Positions 1 to 5,757 are shown, numbered from the stretch's first letter. The stretch is 7,494 bases of DNA from Betaproteobacteria bacterium (GCA_023258935.1 JAHFRG010000077.1:1-7494), one strand, 5' to 3'. Notes: generated by a model not told the origin, from the letters alone. Numbers and translations are program-made.

Positions 1-913
1 AATCGTTATTCACCACTTGCGCCACCACGTGTAAACCCTCCACCACCGGAACTCCGCTTTTGAATGCGAGCGCGAAGCTGCGGGCAAAGCGCGCCAGCGT
101 CCCTTTGAGCATGATTGGGCCGGCAATCGGGAGTCGCAGCTTGAGCTTGTCCCATTGATATTTTCCACCGCGTGTAGCCAAATATGACCGAGCCCCGATT
201 ACAGTTAAAACCAAAATCACAAGCAGTAGCGGCCAGTAGTGCACCATGAAATTAGAAAAACCGATTAATATCTTCGTCATGATGGGTAACTCGGTTTTGA
301 ACCCCTTATAAATCCCGGCAAAGGCGGGAATGACGAAGAGGTTAATCACCACCAGTGCCACTCCCATGGTGATGATTACAAACATCGGGTAACGCAAGGC
401 TGATTTGATGCGCCCGCTCATTTCACTCTCAAACTCCAGGTAGTGAAAGAGCCGGAGAAATATTTCCTCCAGCGTACCGGTGATCTCGCCCACCCGCACC
501 ATGCTGACATAAAACACCGAAAATATTTTGGGGTAGCGGCTCAATGACACACTGAGTTCACGCCCGCTATCGAGGCTTTCACGGAGATCCTTCAGCACCG
601 CGGCGAACTGGCGGTTTTGCATGGATTCCTGCAAACCCGACAAAGACTTAAGCATAGGCACGCCCGCCTTGAGCAGGGTGTACATCTGACGGGTGAATAG
701 CAGCAGATCAACGGGCTTCACCTTTTCGGCGAACGTGCGCGACAACCATTTTGTGACTTCCTGCGAGACAGGTTCACCAGCAGGATTAATATCTACGGGG
801 GTTATTCCAGTATTCAACAATTGGTCGGCTACCGCAGCGCTGTTGGTGCTTTCCTGCCTGCCCCGCACCAGTTCGAGACGTGCGTTGCGTCCCTTGTAGG
901 CAAAATACGGCAT
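1..913 (-). CDS. mshG: MSHA-type pilus biogenesis protein MshG (GspF/PilC family), partial at C-terminus
   Basis: Inner-membrane platform protein of a type IV pilus / type II secretion-like machine; it is expected to couple the cytoplasmic ATPase to pilin polymerisation. The frame is open from an ATG at 913 to the left edge, giving 304 residues without a stop. GspF-family proteins are usually about 400 residues, so roughly the last 100 are missing. The N-terminus (MPYFAYKGRN) is typical of MshG. The first T2SSF domain covers about residues 68-195, with the hallmark stretches FTRQMYTLLKAGVP (73-86) and RVGEITGTLEE (140-150). Hydrophobic segments at about 176-198 and 226-243 are membrane spans. 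A second T2SSF domain starts near 272 (LARFARSFALAFKSGVPV) and is cut off. The start lies 4 bases after the mshE stop, with a GGAAG ribosome site inside the mshE end, so the two genes are surely co-transcribed. A generic GspF or PilC is the alternative, but MshG fits the sequence and the neighbour better. Confidence 0.9.
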   Translation of the reverse strand, partial: MPYFAYKGRNARLELVRGRQESTNSAAVADQLLNTGITPVDINPAGEPVSQEVTKWLSRTFAEKVKPVDLLLFTRQMYTLLKAGVPMLKSLSGLQESMQNRQFAAVLKDLRESLDSGRELSVSLSRYPKIFSVFYVSMVRVGEITGTLEEIFLRLFHYLEFESEMSGRIKSALRYPMFVIITMGVALVVINLFVIPAFAGIYKGFKTELPIMTKILIGFSNFMVHYWPLLLVILVLTVIGARSYLATRGGKYQWDKLKLRLPIAGPIMLKGTLARFARSFALAFKSGVPVVEGLHVVAQVVNND

Positions 914-917
914 CAGT

Positions 918-2621
918 TCAGTCTTCCACTTGGCTGGTTATGCTCATCACTTCGGAGACGGTGGTCTTGCCTGCTAAAACCTGGTCTAGCGCATGATGCC
1001 GCAGCGTTTTCCCTGCCATCTGCTGGTGGGCGGTATGGATAAAGCGGCTCGGATCTTCGTGGCTGGCGGCTTTAACCAGGGGCGGGGTCATTTCCAGCAT
1101 TTCATACACTGCAATTCGTCCATGATACCCAGTGCCATTGCAATGAGAGCAGCCACGACCCCGGGCAAACTTGTACTGCCCGAGTTTGTCGCCCAGCTCG
1201 TGGGTAAGCCAGGCGGTCTCGTGCGAATCAGGCACGTACGGCTCGGTGCAGCTTTCGCATATAACCCGCACCAAACGCTGGGCCAGCACCGCTTGCAGCG
1301 ATGTCGCCACCATGTATCTCGGCGTATCCATGTCAATCAAGCGGATAGGCGTGCTCACGGCGTCCTTGGTGTGCAGTGTGGAAAACACCATGTGTCCGGT
1401 AATCGCTGCGCGCAGGCCGATCTGCGCGGTTTCTGAGTCGCGCATTTCCCCCACCAGAATGATGTCCGGATCCTGGCGCAGTGCTGAACGCAGCACGCGG
1501 GAAAAAGTGAGATCAATTTTTTCGTTGATCTGAGTCTGGTTGATGCCGGGAAGCCGGTACTCGACCGGGTCTTCAACAGTGATGATCTTCTTGTCGGGCG
1601 TATTGAGTTCGGCAAGCGAGGCATATAGTGTCGTAGTTTTTCCGCTCCCAGTCGGCCCAGTCACCAGGATCATACCGTTGGTGCGCCGGATGATGGAGAG
1701 GTATTTCGCCAGCATGTCTTTCGGCATGCCGATACGGTCAAGCCCGAGCATTCCGCCAGCCTGGTTCAGCAAACGCATCACCACCGACTCACCGTATTGG
1801 GTGGGCATGGTAGAGATGCGTACATCTACCGGCAGGTCACGTACCTTGACATTGAACCTGCCATCTTGCGGCATGCGCTTTTCCGCAATGTCAAGCCCCG
1901 CCATGAGCTTCAACCGCAGCACCAAAGACGGCGCGATTTTGCTGTCCGCTTCGGTTTGCGTGTGCAGGACGCCATCCATGCGGAAACGAATTCTCAGCGA
2001 GCGTTCCTGGGGCTCGATATGGACGTCGGAGGTACCCACCTGCGTTGCATCCTCAAACACCGATTGCAGCAGCTTAACCACCGGTGCATCTTCCGCGCCG
2101 AGGCTGGCAGTGAGGGCGCCGAAGTCAATATATGTGCTACCCAGGTCCTGTTCCAGTTCCCGCGCCAGTCCGCTGATTTCCTCGGTGCGCCGGTATATTC
2201 GGCCTATCACTTCCAGCAGCATGCCTTCGGTCACCACCGCGAGTTCAAGATTACGCTTTAACAGGCGCGATAACTCATCGTAGGCAAGCAAATCGGTGGG
2301 ATCGACCATGCCCACCAGGTAAGTTGATTTTCGGTCTTCCAATACGAGTGCCCGCAGGCGGCGCGCCTGTAGTCCAGGCAACTTGCGTACCGTGTCGGGG
2401 TTGATGTTGTATTGTTTGAGGTTGATATAGGGGATATTGAGCTGCTTGGCGAGCGCTTCTGAAATCTGCTGTTCGGTGACAACGCCGTTCTCCATTAAAA
2501 TCCGCCCCAGTTTTCGCCCGCTGTTTTTTTGCTGATCAAGCGCAAGTTTTACCTGCTCCTGCGTGACCAGCTTGAGCAATACCAGGATTTCACCTATACG
2601 GATTCTTTCAGGCCTTGCCAT
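918..2621 (-). CDS. mshE: MSHA-type pilus assembly ATPase MshE (GspE/PilB family) with c-di-GMP-binding N-terminal domain
   Basis: Cytoplasmic hexameric ATPase that drives pilus extension; 567 residues, full length for the family. An N-terminal MshEN domain carries two 24-residue motifs (8-31, beginning RIGEILV; 37-60, beginning KLGRILM) separated by exactly five residues, the known layout for cyclic-di-GMP binding. A linker follows with the ARRLRAL and GMVDPTDL stretches (86-111) common in this family. The ATPase core shows SDVHIEP (198-204), Walker A GPTGSGKTT (322-330), the Asp box EDPVE (350-354), Walker B ILVGEMRD (388-395) and the His box STLHT (414-418). Four cysteines in two CxxC pairs (455/458 and 491/494) form the zinc site of GspE/PilB ATPases. 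The ATG at 2621 is preceded by GAGG at a 6-base spacing. It is the first gene of its cluster, facing away from trmL. Long antisense frames inside it are composition shadows. Confidence 0.95.
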   Translation of the reverse strand: MARPERIRIGEILVLLKLVTQEQVKLALDQQKNSGRKLGRILMENGVVTEQQISEALAKQLNIPYINLKQYNINPDTVRKLPGLQARRLRALVLEDRKSTYLVGMVDPTDLLAYDELSRLLKRNLELAVVTEGMLLEVIGRIYRRTEEISGLARELEQDLGSTYIDFGALTASLGAEDAPVVKLLQSVFEDATQVGTSDVHIEPQERSLRIRFRMDGVLHTQTEADSKIAPSLVLRLKLMAGLDIAEKRMPQDGRFNVKVRDLPVDVRISTMPTQYGESVVMRLLNQAGGMLGLDRIGMPKDMLAKYLSIIRRTNGMILVTGPTGSGKTTTLYASLAELNTPDKKIITVEDPVEYRLPGINQTQINEKIDLTFSRVLRSALRQDPDIILVGEMRDSETAQIGLRAAITGHMVFSTLHTKDAVSTPIRLIDMDTPRYMVATSLQAVLAQRLVRVICESCTEPYVPDSHETAWLTHELGDKLGQYKFARGRGCSHCNGTGYHGRIAVYEMLEMTPPLVKAASHEDPSRFIHTAHQQMAGKTLRHHALDQVLAGKTTVSEVMSITSQVED

Positions 2622-2717
2622 AAAATGCCTCGCTATAATTTAGAGCGCTTTGTAACAAGCATACCCCATCCCATTGAAATGCTAAATTAACTTTTTTTCT
2701 TTTATGATACAAGCAAT
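2622..2717. promoter_or_regulatory. AT-rich upstream region of mshE, likely promoter region
   Basis: These 96 bases separate the mshE start from the repeat element. They are AT-rich, unlike the GC-rich block that follows, and contain a T-rich run (2692-2702). A mshE promoter must lie here or in the element because no gene precedes mshE on its strand. Several weak sigma70-like hexamers can be picked (for example TATGCT on the minus strand after TTTAGC with a 17-base spacer), but none is convincing. The mshE Shine-Dalgarno GAGG is at 2628-2631. No hairpin followed by a T-run was seen. In the arrangement before element insertion this stretch would also have been the upstream region of trmL. Confidence 0.4.
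2703..2714 (+). repeat. Direct repeat flanking the element, left copy
   Basis: TATGATACAAGC, identical to 3111-3122. The next bases also look alike (AATG on the left, TATATG on the right). The left copy follows a T-rich run. It could be a target-site duplication or a recombination scar. Twelve bases is long for many insertion-sequence families, and the copies do not directly abut the inverted repeats. Confidence 0.65.
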
Positions 2718-2731
2718 GGAACCTCTAATTA
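2718..2731 (+). repeat. Left terminal inverted repeat of the element
   Basis: GGAACCTCTAATTA, 14 of 14 bases complementary to 3092-3105. The match stops at both edges (T versus G outside, T versus A inside), giving sharply defined ends. Confidence 0.8.
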
Positions 2732-2915
2732 TGCCCTACACGTGCGCGACGGTGTGCTTTCCGGATGTCGGGCACGAAGCGAGGAGCGCCGTTGGGTGGT
2801 TGCCCAATAAGCGACGAGCGACAAAGCCCGGCGGCCGGGCGCCCCGGACTCGGACTCGCGCGAGCGTGGAGCGGGAAGGGGCGCAAGCTGCCGTCGCAAC
2901 CGCGTGGGCTTGATC

Positions 2916-2924
2916 AGAGGTTCC
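2916..2924 (-). repeat. Internal third copy of the terminal repeat (partial)
   Basis: AGAGGTTCC here is identical to the outer part of the right terminus (3097-3105) and in the same orientation. Read on the minus strand with the next bases it gives GGAACCTCTGATCAA, which matches the left terminus at 12 of the first 15 positions. It divides the block into a 207-base left part (2718-2924) with its own pair of inverted ends and a right part of about 180 bases. This suggests a composite or nested structure. Confidence 0.5.
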
Positions 2925-2968
2925 TTCAGCTTCGCTGACCGTGTCGCGGCAGCCCCCGTCCTATGAGG

Positions 2969-3074
2969 GTTGCGGCGAATAAACGGTCGCCTGCGGCGTT
3001 GCTCGGGCTTGCGTTACTACTCAGTAGCGCTTCGCCCTTGCGCCTTGCATTCGAGACCGTTTCTCACCCGCAAC
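2969..3074 (+). repeat. Long imperfect nested hairpin within the element
   Basis: About 30 base pairs can be drawn by eye: GTTGCGG 2969-2975 with CCGCAAC 3068-3074; a symmetric 5x5 internal loop; AAACGGTC 2981-2988 with GACCGTTT 3055-3062; GGCG 2995-2998 with CGCC 3041-3044; GGGC 3005-3008 with GCCC 3034-3037; GCG 3011-3013 with CGC 3028-3030; and CTAC/GTAG closing a TCA loop (3017-3027). It could act as DNA secondary structure in transposition or fold as RNA if transcribed towards trmL. No T-run follows, so it is not an obvious intrinsic terminator. Confidence 0.6.
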
Positions 3075-3091
3075 GCGTCACGCGGAGGACT

Positions 3092-3105
3092 TAATTAGAG
3101 GTTCC
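3092..3105 (-). repeat. Right terminal inverted repeat of the element
   Basis: TAATTAGAGGTTCC, exact reverse complement of 2718-2731. Its AGAGG core (3097-3101) sits 6 bases before the ATG at 3108, so this end of the element doubles as a ribosome binding site for trmL. Confidence 0.8.
3097..3101 (+). promoter_or_regulatory. Shine-Dalgarno for trmL located in the element terminus
   Basis: AGAGG ends 6 bases before ATG 3108, an ideal spacing. The conserved TrmL methionine at 3126 has no comparable site in front of it. This supports initiation at 3108 in the present arrangement. Confidence 0.55.
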
Positions 3106-3107
3106 CT

Positions 3108-3590
3108 ATGTATGATACAAGCTATATGTTCGATTTAATCCTGTATCAGCCTGAAATTCCCCCGAATACCGGAAACATTATCCGCCTGTGTGCAAATACC
3201 GGGGTATCTTTGCATCTGGTCAAGCCGCTGGGGTTCAGACTGAATGACAGAGAATTGCAACGCGCTGGCCTGGATTATCATGAATTTGCACATATCACGA
3301 TTCATGAAAACTGGGAAAGCTGCAAAGCGCACTTTCCCGGGCGCCGCCTGTTTGCCGTCACCACCCGCGGCAAGCAGCGTTACGACGAAGTTACTTTCAA
3401 TTCAGACGACGTATTTGTTTTCGGTTCGGAAACACGAGGATTGCCGTCATCCCTCCTGGAAAGTTTTCCGGAACAATACCGCATCCGGCTGCCAATGCTT
3501 CCGCAAAACCGCAGCCTGAATCTGGCGAATGCCGCTGCGGTGGTGATTTACGAAGCGTGGCGACAGGCAGGTTTTAAAGGAGGTCAGTAA
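3108..3590 (+). CDS. trmL: tRNA (cytidine/uridine-34-2'-O)-methyltransferase TrmL (SPOUT family)
   Basis: Uses S-adenosylmethionine to methylate the 2'-OH of the wobble base 34 in tRNA-Leu isoacceptors; a cytoplasmic SPOUT-fold dimer. Read from 3108 it has 160 residues. The family signature begins at residue 8 with FDLILYQPEIPPNTGNIIRLCANTG. Later come RAGLDYHEF (52-60), the SAM-site loop FGSETRGLP (105-113), and the C-terminal knot segment with RLPMLPQNRSLNLANA (127-142) and YEAWRQ (148-153). E. coli TrmL starts at the equivalent of residue 7 (ATG 3126, giving 154 residues), so the first six residues are an extension. I keep 3108 because only it has a Shine-Dalgarno, which comes from the repeat element. 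The gene stands alone on the plus strand. Its stop overlaps the end of convergent gpsA by 7 bases. Confidence 0.93.
   Translation: MYDTSYMFDLILYQPEIPPNTGNIIRLCANTGVSLHLVKPLGFRLNDRELQRAGLDYHEFAHITIHENWESCKAHFPGRRLFAVTTRGKQRYDEVTFNSDDVFVFGSETRGLPSSLLESFPEQYRIRLPMLPQNRSLNLANAAAVVIYEAWRQAGFKGGQ
3111..3122 (+). repeat. Direct repeat flanking the element, right copy (inside the trmL 5' end)
   Basis: Second copy of TATGATACAAGC. It codes for part of the six extra N-terminal residues (MYDTSY) that trmL gains if translation begins at 3108 rather than at the conserved ATG at 3126. Confidence 0.65.
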
Positions 3591-4564
3591 CTTTCAGCTT
3601 TAGGATCACGGTTGAGCAGCTCTTGCAGCGCGGCTTTCGCAGGAACGTTCTCGTACAAGACTTGGTTTACAGCGCGGGTAATGGGTATCTCTACTTTCAG
3701 TTCACCTGCAATCCGCTGCACTTCGCGCGCAGTGGTCACGCCTTCCGCCACATGACCGAGGTCGGCGAGTATCTGCGACAGGGGTTGTCCGGCGGCCAGC
3801 ATCAACCCGACTTTTCGGTTGCGCGAAAGATCGCCGGTGCAAGTAAGAATCAGATCGCCAGCGCAGGCCAGGCCCATGAAAGTTTCCGGTCTGCCGCCCA
3901 TTTTCATGCCCAGCCTTGTAATTTCCGCTAATCCTCGTGTGATCAGAGCAGCCCTGGCGTTGTGACCCAAACCCATGCCGTCGGCGATTCCCGCAGCTAT
4001 GGCCATCACGTTTTTGACTGCTCCGCCGACGGCGACGCCAATCATGTCATCGCTGGAGTAAATGCGCAGTTTCTGGCTGTGCAGTTCTTTTGCTGAGACC
4101 TGTGCAAACACCTTATCAGTGGAAGCTAGGGTAAGCGCCGTAGGCAGGCCCTGCGCCACTTCCAGGGCGAAGCTGGGCCCCGACAAAATTGCGCAGGAGG
4201 TACCCGGCGCTAGTTCCTGCTCGGCGACCTGATGCGGCAGGAAATGGCCGCCGGGTTCGAAACCTTTGCAGGCTAAAACTGCCGGCACACGGCTCGACTT
4301 CATCTCGCGCAAAGTCTGCCGCAAGCCCTGAGTCGGCACGGCAACCAGCGCCAGCCCGGCGTGCGCGAGTGCGTCGCTCACGGTCGAATGAAGTTCAATC
4401 GGCTCCGGCAGGGAAAATTTCGGCAGGAAGTGCGAGACGCGGTGAGCCCTGAGGTGCGCAAAGTGCCCGGCATCATGTTCCCACAAGCTGATGCTGTGGC
4501 GCGAGGACAGGGTAATAGCCAGCGCCGTGCCCCAGGCGCCGGCACCCAGTACCGCGATTTTCAT
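3584..4564 (-). CDS. gpsA: NAD(P)-dependent glycerol-3-phosphate dehydrogenase
   Basis: Reduces dihydroxyacetone phosphate to sn-glycerol-3-phosphate, the backbone precursor for phospholipids; soluble. The 326 residues match the family (E. coli about 339). The Rossmann fold opens with GAGAWG (7-12). Further signatures are CKGFE (99-103), SGPSFA (128-133), the catalytic-lysine segment GGAVKNVMAIAAG (180-192, Lys184) and GDLILTCTGDLSRNR (236-250). The chosen ATG overlaps the stop of the upstream SH3 gene as ATGA, a classic coupled junction. An in-frame GTG at 4573 would add three residues but fits the family less well. It is the last gene of the run that includes secB, as in E. coli where gpsA follows secB. 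Its end overlaps trmL, so there is no room for a dedicated terminator between them. Confidence 0.95.
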   Translation of the reverse strand: MKIAVLGAGAWGTALAITLSSRHSISLWEHDAGHFAHLRAHRVSHFLPKFSLPEPIELHSTVSDALAHAGLALVAVPTQGLRQTLREMKSSRVPAVLACKGFEPGGHFLPHQVAEQELAPGTSCAILSGPSFALEVAQGLPTALTLASTDKVFAQVSAKELHSQKLRIYSSDDMIGVAVGGAVKNVMAIAAGIADGMGLGHNARAALITRGLAEITRLGMKMGGRPETFMGLACAGDLILTCTGDLSRNRKVGLMLAAGQPLSQILADLGHVAEGVTTAREVQRIAGELKVEIPITRAVNQVLYENVPAKAALQELLNRDPKAESY

Positions 4565-4998
4565 CCGCCCCACACCTGATTTACGCGCACATATCCGCTC
4601 TGTCCGTCGCGGTGCCGCACCTTGATCCAGCCCGGATCGGAGAATTCCACGAGTTCGAGCAGAACCGACTGCCCCGCCTGAAACACCGGCGCGGCGCTGT
4701 CGTTGGGCAACTGACGCACATCAGCAAGCGGTACTTTGACCATCACGCTGCGCTTATCGCTCAAGGATTTTTTTTCCACCCATGCAAGCTCTCCGTTGGC
4801 ATCGCGCACCTTGATCCAGTTTTCCAGCACCACCACGACTTCCAACGGGTAATCGCGGCCTAGCAGGTAAAGCTTTTGGGCTTTGAGCGAAGGCGCGTCA
4901 TACAGCACTGCTGCGTCTTCAGCAACAGAACGGAACTCCGCAGCGTACACCGCTGCCGCAAGTAGCATGAGGGAAAACGTGAGCAGACAACGAAGCAT
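4561..4998 (-). CDS. Small exported SH3-domain protein
   Basis: Predicted periplasmic protein of 145 residues. The first 20 or so residues form a clear signal peptide (MLRCLLTFSLMLLAAAVYA, cleavage likely before AEF). Two bacterial SH3-like repeats follow. The first contains AVLYDAPS, LYLLGRDYPLEVV and NWIKVRDANGELAWVEK; the second contains DVRQLPNDSAAPVF, QSVLLELVE and GWIKVRHRDGQSGYVR. This tandem pattern (Tyr/Arg-x-x-Pro then W-x-K-V-R-x-x-x-G) resembles SH3b modules that bind peptidoglycan or proteins; the ligand is unknown here. I start at ATG 4998 because it gives a compact signal peptide; a TTG at 5004 is an alternative. It begins 13 bases after secB and its stop overlaps the gpsA ATG, so it is an integral operon member. 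E. coli lacks a gene at this place. Confidence 0.85.
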   Translation of the reverse strand: MLRCLLTFSLMLLAAAVYAAEFRSVAEDAAVLYDAPSLKAQKLYLLGRDYPLEVVVVLENWIKVRDANGELAWVEKKSLSDKRSVMVKVPLADVRQLPNDSAAPVFQAGQSVLLELVEFSDPGWIKVRHRDGQSGYVRVNQVWGG

Positions 4999-5011
4999 GT
5001 CCAAGGCGGTC

Positions 5012-5464
5012 TCAGTGCGTGGTTTCCACGCTGGGCTGCGGCTGTTGCCGGCGATGCTGATACAGGGCTTCGAAATTCACCGGGTTCAATATCACCGGCG
5101 GAAAACCTGCACGGCTCACAATATCTGATATCACTTCGCGTGCGTAGGGGAAAAGAATATTGGGGCAGGCAATACCCAGTATCGGCTCAATTTCCTCTTT
5201 TGCCACATTGCGGATGTGAAATATTCCCGCCTGCGCCGCCTCCGCCAGGAACATGGTTTTGTCCTTTAGCTTGGCGGTAATGGTGACGGTCAGCACTACC
5301 TCAAAAATGCCCTCGTCAATCGGATTACCTTCAGTGTGAAGCTGCACATCCACTTGCGGCGCTTCGCGCTCGAGGAAAATGCGCGGCGCGTTGGGAATCT
5401 CCAAAGACAAATCTTTTACGTAGAGCTTCTCGATCGAAAACACCGCTTGCTGTTTTTCGCTCAT
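5012..5464 (-). CDS. secB: Protein-export chaperone SecB
   Basis: Cytoplasmic tetrameric chaperone that keeps precursor proteins unfolded and hands them to SecA. 150 residues (E. coli 155). Family signatures are FSIEKLYVKDLSLEIPNAP (residues 9-27), the conserved stretch from about 53 to 67 with EVVLTVTITAKL, FLAEAAQAGIF (72-82), and the helix region GIACPNILFPYAREVISD (97-114) followed by GFPPVILNPVNF (119-130). The C-terminal tail is polar and Gln/Pro/His-containing, as expected for the SecA-contacting end, but shows no zinc ligands. ATG 5464 has a strong AGAGGAA ribosome site (5471-5477). It lies 22 bases downstream of grxC, and the grxC-secB-gpsA order is conserved with E. coli. Confidence 0.97.
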   Translation of the reverse strand: MSEKQQAVFSIEKLYVKDLSLEIPNAPRIFLEREAPQVDVQLHTEGNPIDEGIFEVVLTVTITAKLKDKTMFLAEAAQAGIFHIRNVAKEEIEPILGIACPNILFPYAREVISDIVSRAGFPPVILNPVNFEALYQHRRQQPQPSVETTH

Positions 5465-5486
5465 TGAGCGTTCCTCTGGTCAAAAA

Positions 5487-5756
5487 TCAAGTGTTACCTC
5501 TGCCGGACAGCAATTCGCCCAACTTGCCGGCGTGTTCCAGCGCCGCCAGCTCCTCGTATCCACCTACGTGATGGCCGTCGATATAAATCTGCGGGACGGT
5601 GCGGCGGCCGGTTTTTTGCATCATCTCGAGGCGTTTTTCGGGTTCGAGATCAACACGAATCTTGGTAATCTGTGATACGCCTTTGGCGCGCAGCAGCCGC
5701 TCTGCCATCATGCAAAAAGGACATATCCCGGTCGTGTACATGCTTACCGTAGACAC
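5487..5756 (-). CDS. grxC: Glutaredoxin 3
   Basis: Glutathione-dependent dithiol oxidoreductase of the thioredoxin fold, cytoplasmic. 89 residues, the normal length. The active site is CPFC (12-15), a Phe variant of the common CPYC. The cis-proline motif TVP is at 53-55 and the glutathione-binding GG motif is GGYEEL (65-70), where GGxDDL is more usual. The start is GTG at 5756: it gives the standard N-terminal spacing before the YTT strand and has AAAGG upstream, whereas the in-frame ATG at 5741 would remove the first strand. It begins one base after the rhodanese stop, indicating translational coupling, and precedes secB by 22 bases. Confidence 0.95.
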   Translation of the reverse strand: MSTVSMYTTGICPFCMMAERLLRAKGVSQITKIRVDLEPEKRLEMMQKTGRRTVPQIYIDGHHVGGYEELAALEHAGKLGELLSGRGNT

Positions 5757-5757
5757 C

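Larger units (their letters stand above)
2718..3105. mobile_element. MITE-like non-coding element with 14-bp perfect terminal inverted repeats
   Basis: The 388-base block begins with GGAACCTCTAATTA (2718-2731) and ends with its exact reverse complement (3092-3105). It is GC-rich and full of short palindromes: TTGGG/CCCAA at 2792-2807, GCCCGG/CCGGGC at 2826-2840, CTCGCGCGAG at 2855-2864 and a long nested hairpin at 2969-3074. The flanks are AT-rich. It holds no believable gene; one 69-codon frame at 2704-2913 has no recognisable protein character. A 12-base direct repeat lies 3 bases outside the left terminus and 5 bases outside the right terminus, suggesting target duplication. Size, termini and lack of coding capacity fit a miniature inverted-repeat element mobilised by a transposase encoded elsewhere. 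I cannot name the family. An alternative is a structured 5' leader or small RNA. Confidence 0.6.

Noticed and set aside
1540..2283. Long plus-strand open frame (about 247 codons) opposite mshE, with another of 154 codons at 1797-2261
   Set aside because: They lie entirely antisense to a well-conserved ATPase, show no recognisable protein signature and are Ser/Arg-rich, as expected for shadows of GC-rich coding sequence.
918..2621. Assignment as a type II secretion GspE or a PilB/PilT ATPase
   Set aside because: The tandem MshEN motifs, overall similarity pattern and MshG-like partner fit MshE. PilT is excluded by length and domain content.
2704..2913. 69-codon open frame across the left half of the repeat element
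   Set aside because: It begins in the flanking direct repeat and crosses the inverted terminus. It has an Arg/Ala-rich composition driven by GC-rich hairpins and no domain character.
2969..3074. Intrinsic terminator, attC integron site or CRISPR repeat
   Set aside because: No T-run follows the hairpin, no attC core-site consensus (GTTRRRY/RYYYAAC pair) bounds it, and there are no regularly spaced repeats.
3577..3585. Perfect Shine-Dalgarno-like AAAGGAGGT at the end of trmL on the plus strand
   Set aside because: No plus-strand start codon with a credible gene follows. The bases encode the Lys-Gly-Gly tail of TrmL and are probably coincidental, though a lost downstream gene cannot be excluded.
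4565..4573. GTG start for gpsA three codons upstream
   Set aside because: The ATG at 4564 gives the standard MKIAVLGAGAWG start and a typical ATGA overlap with the preceding gene.
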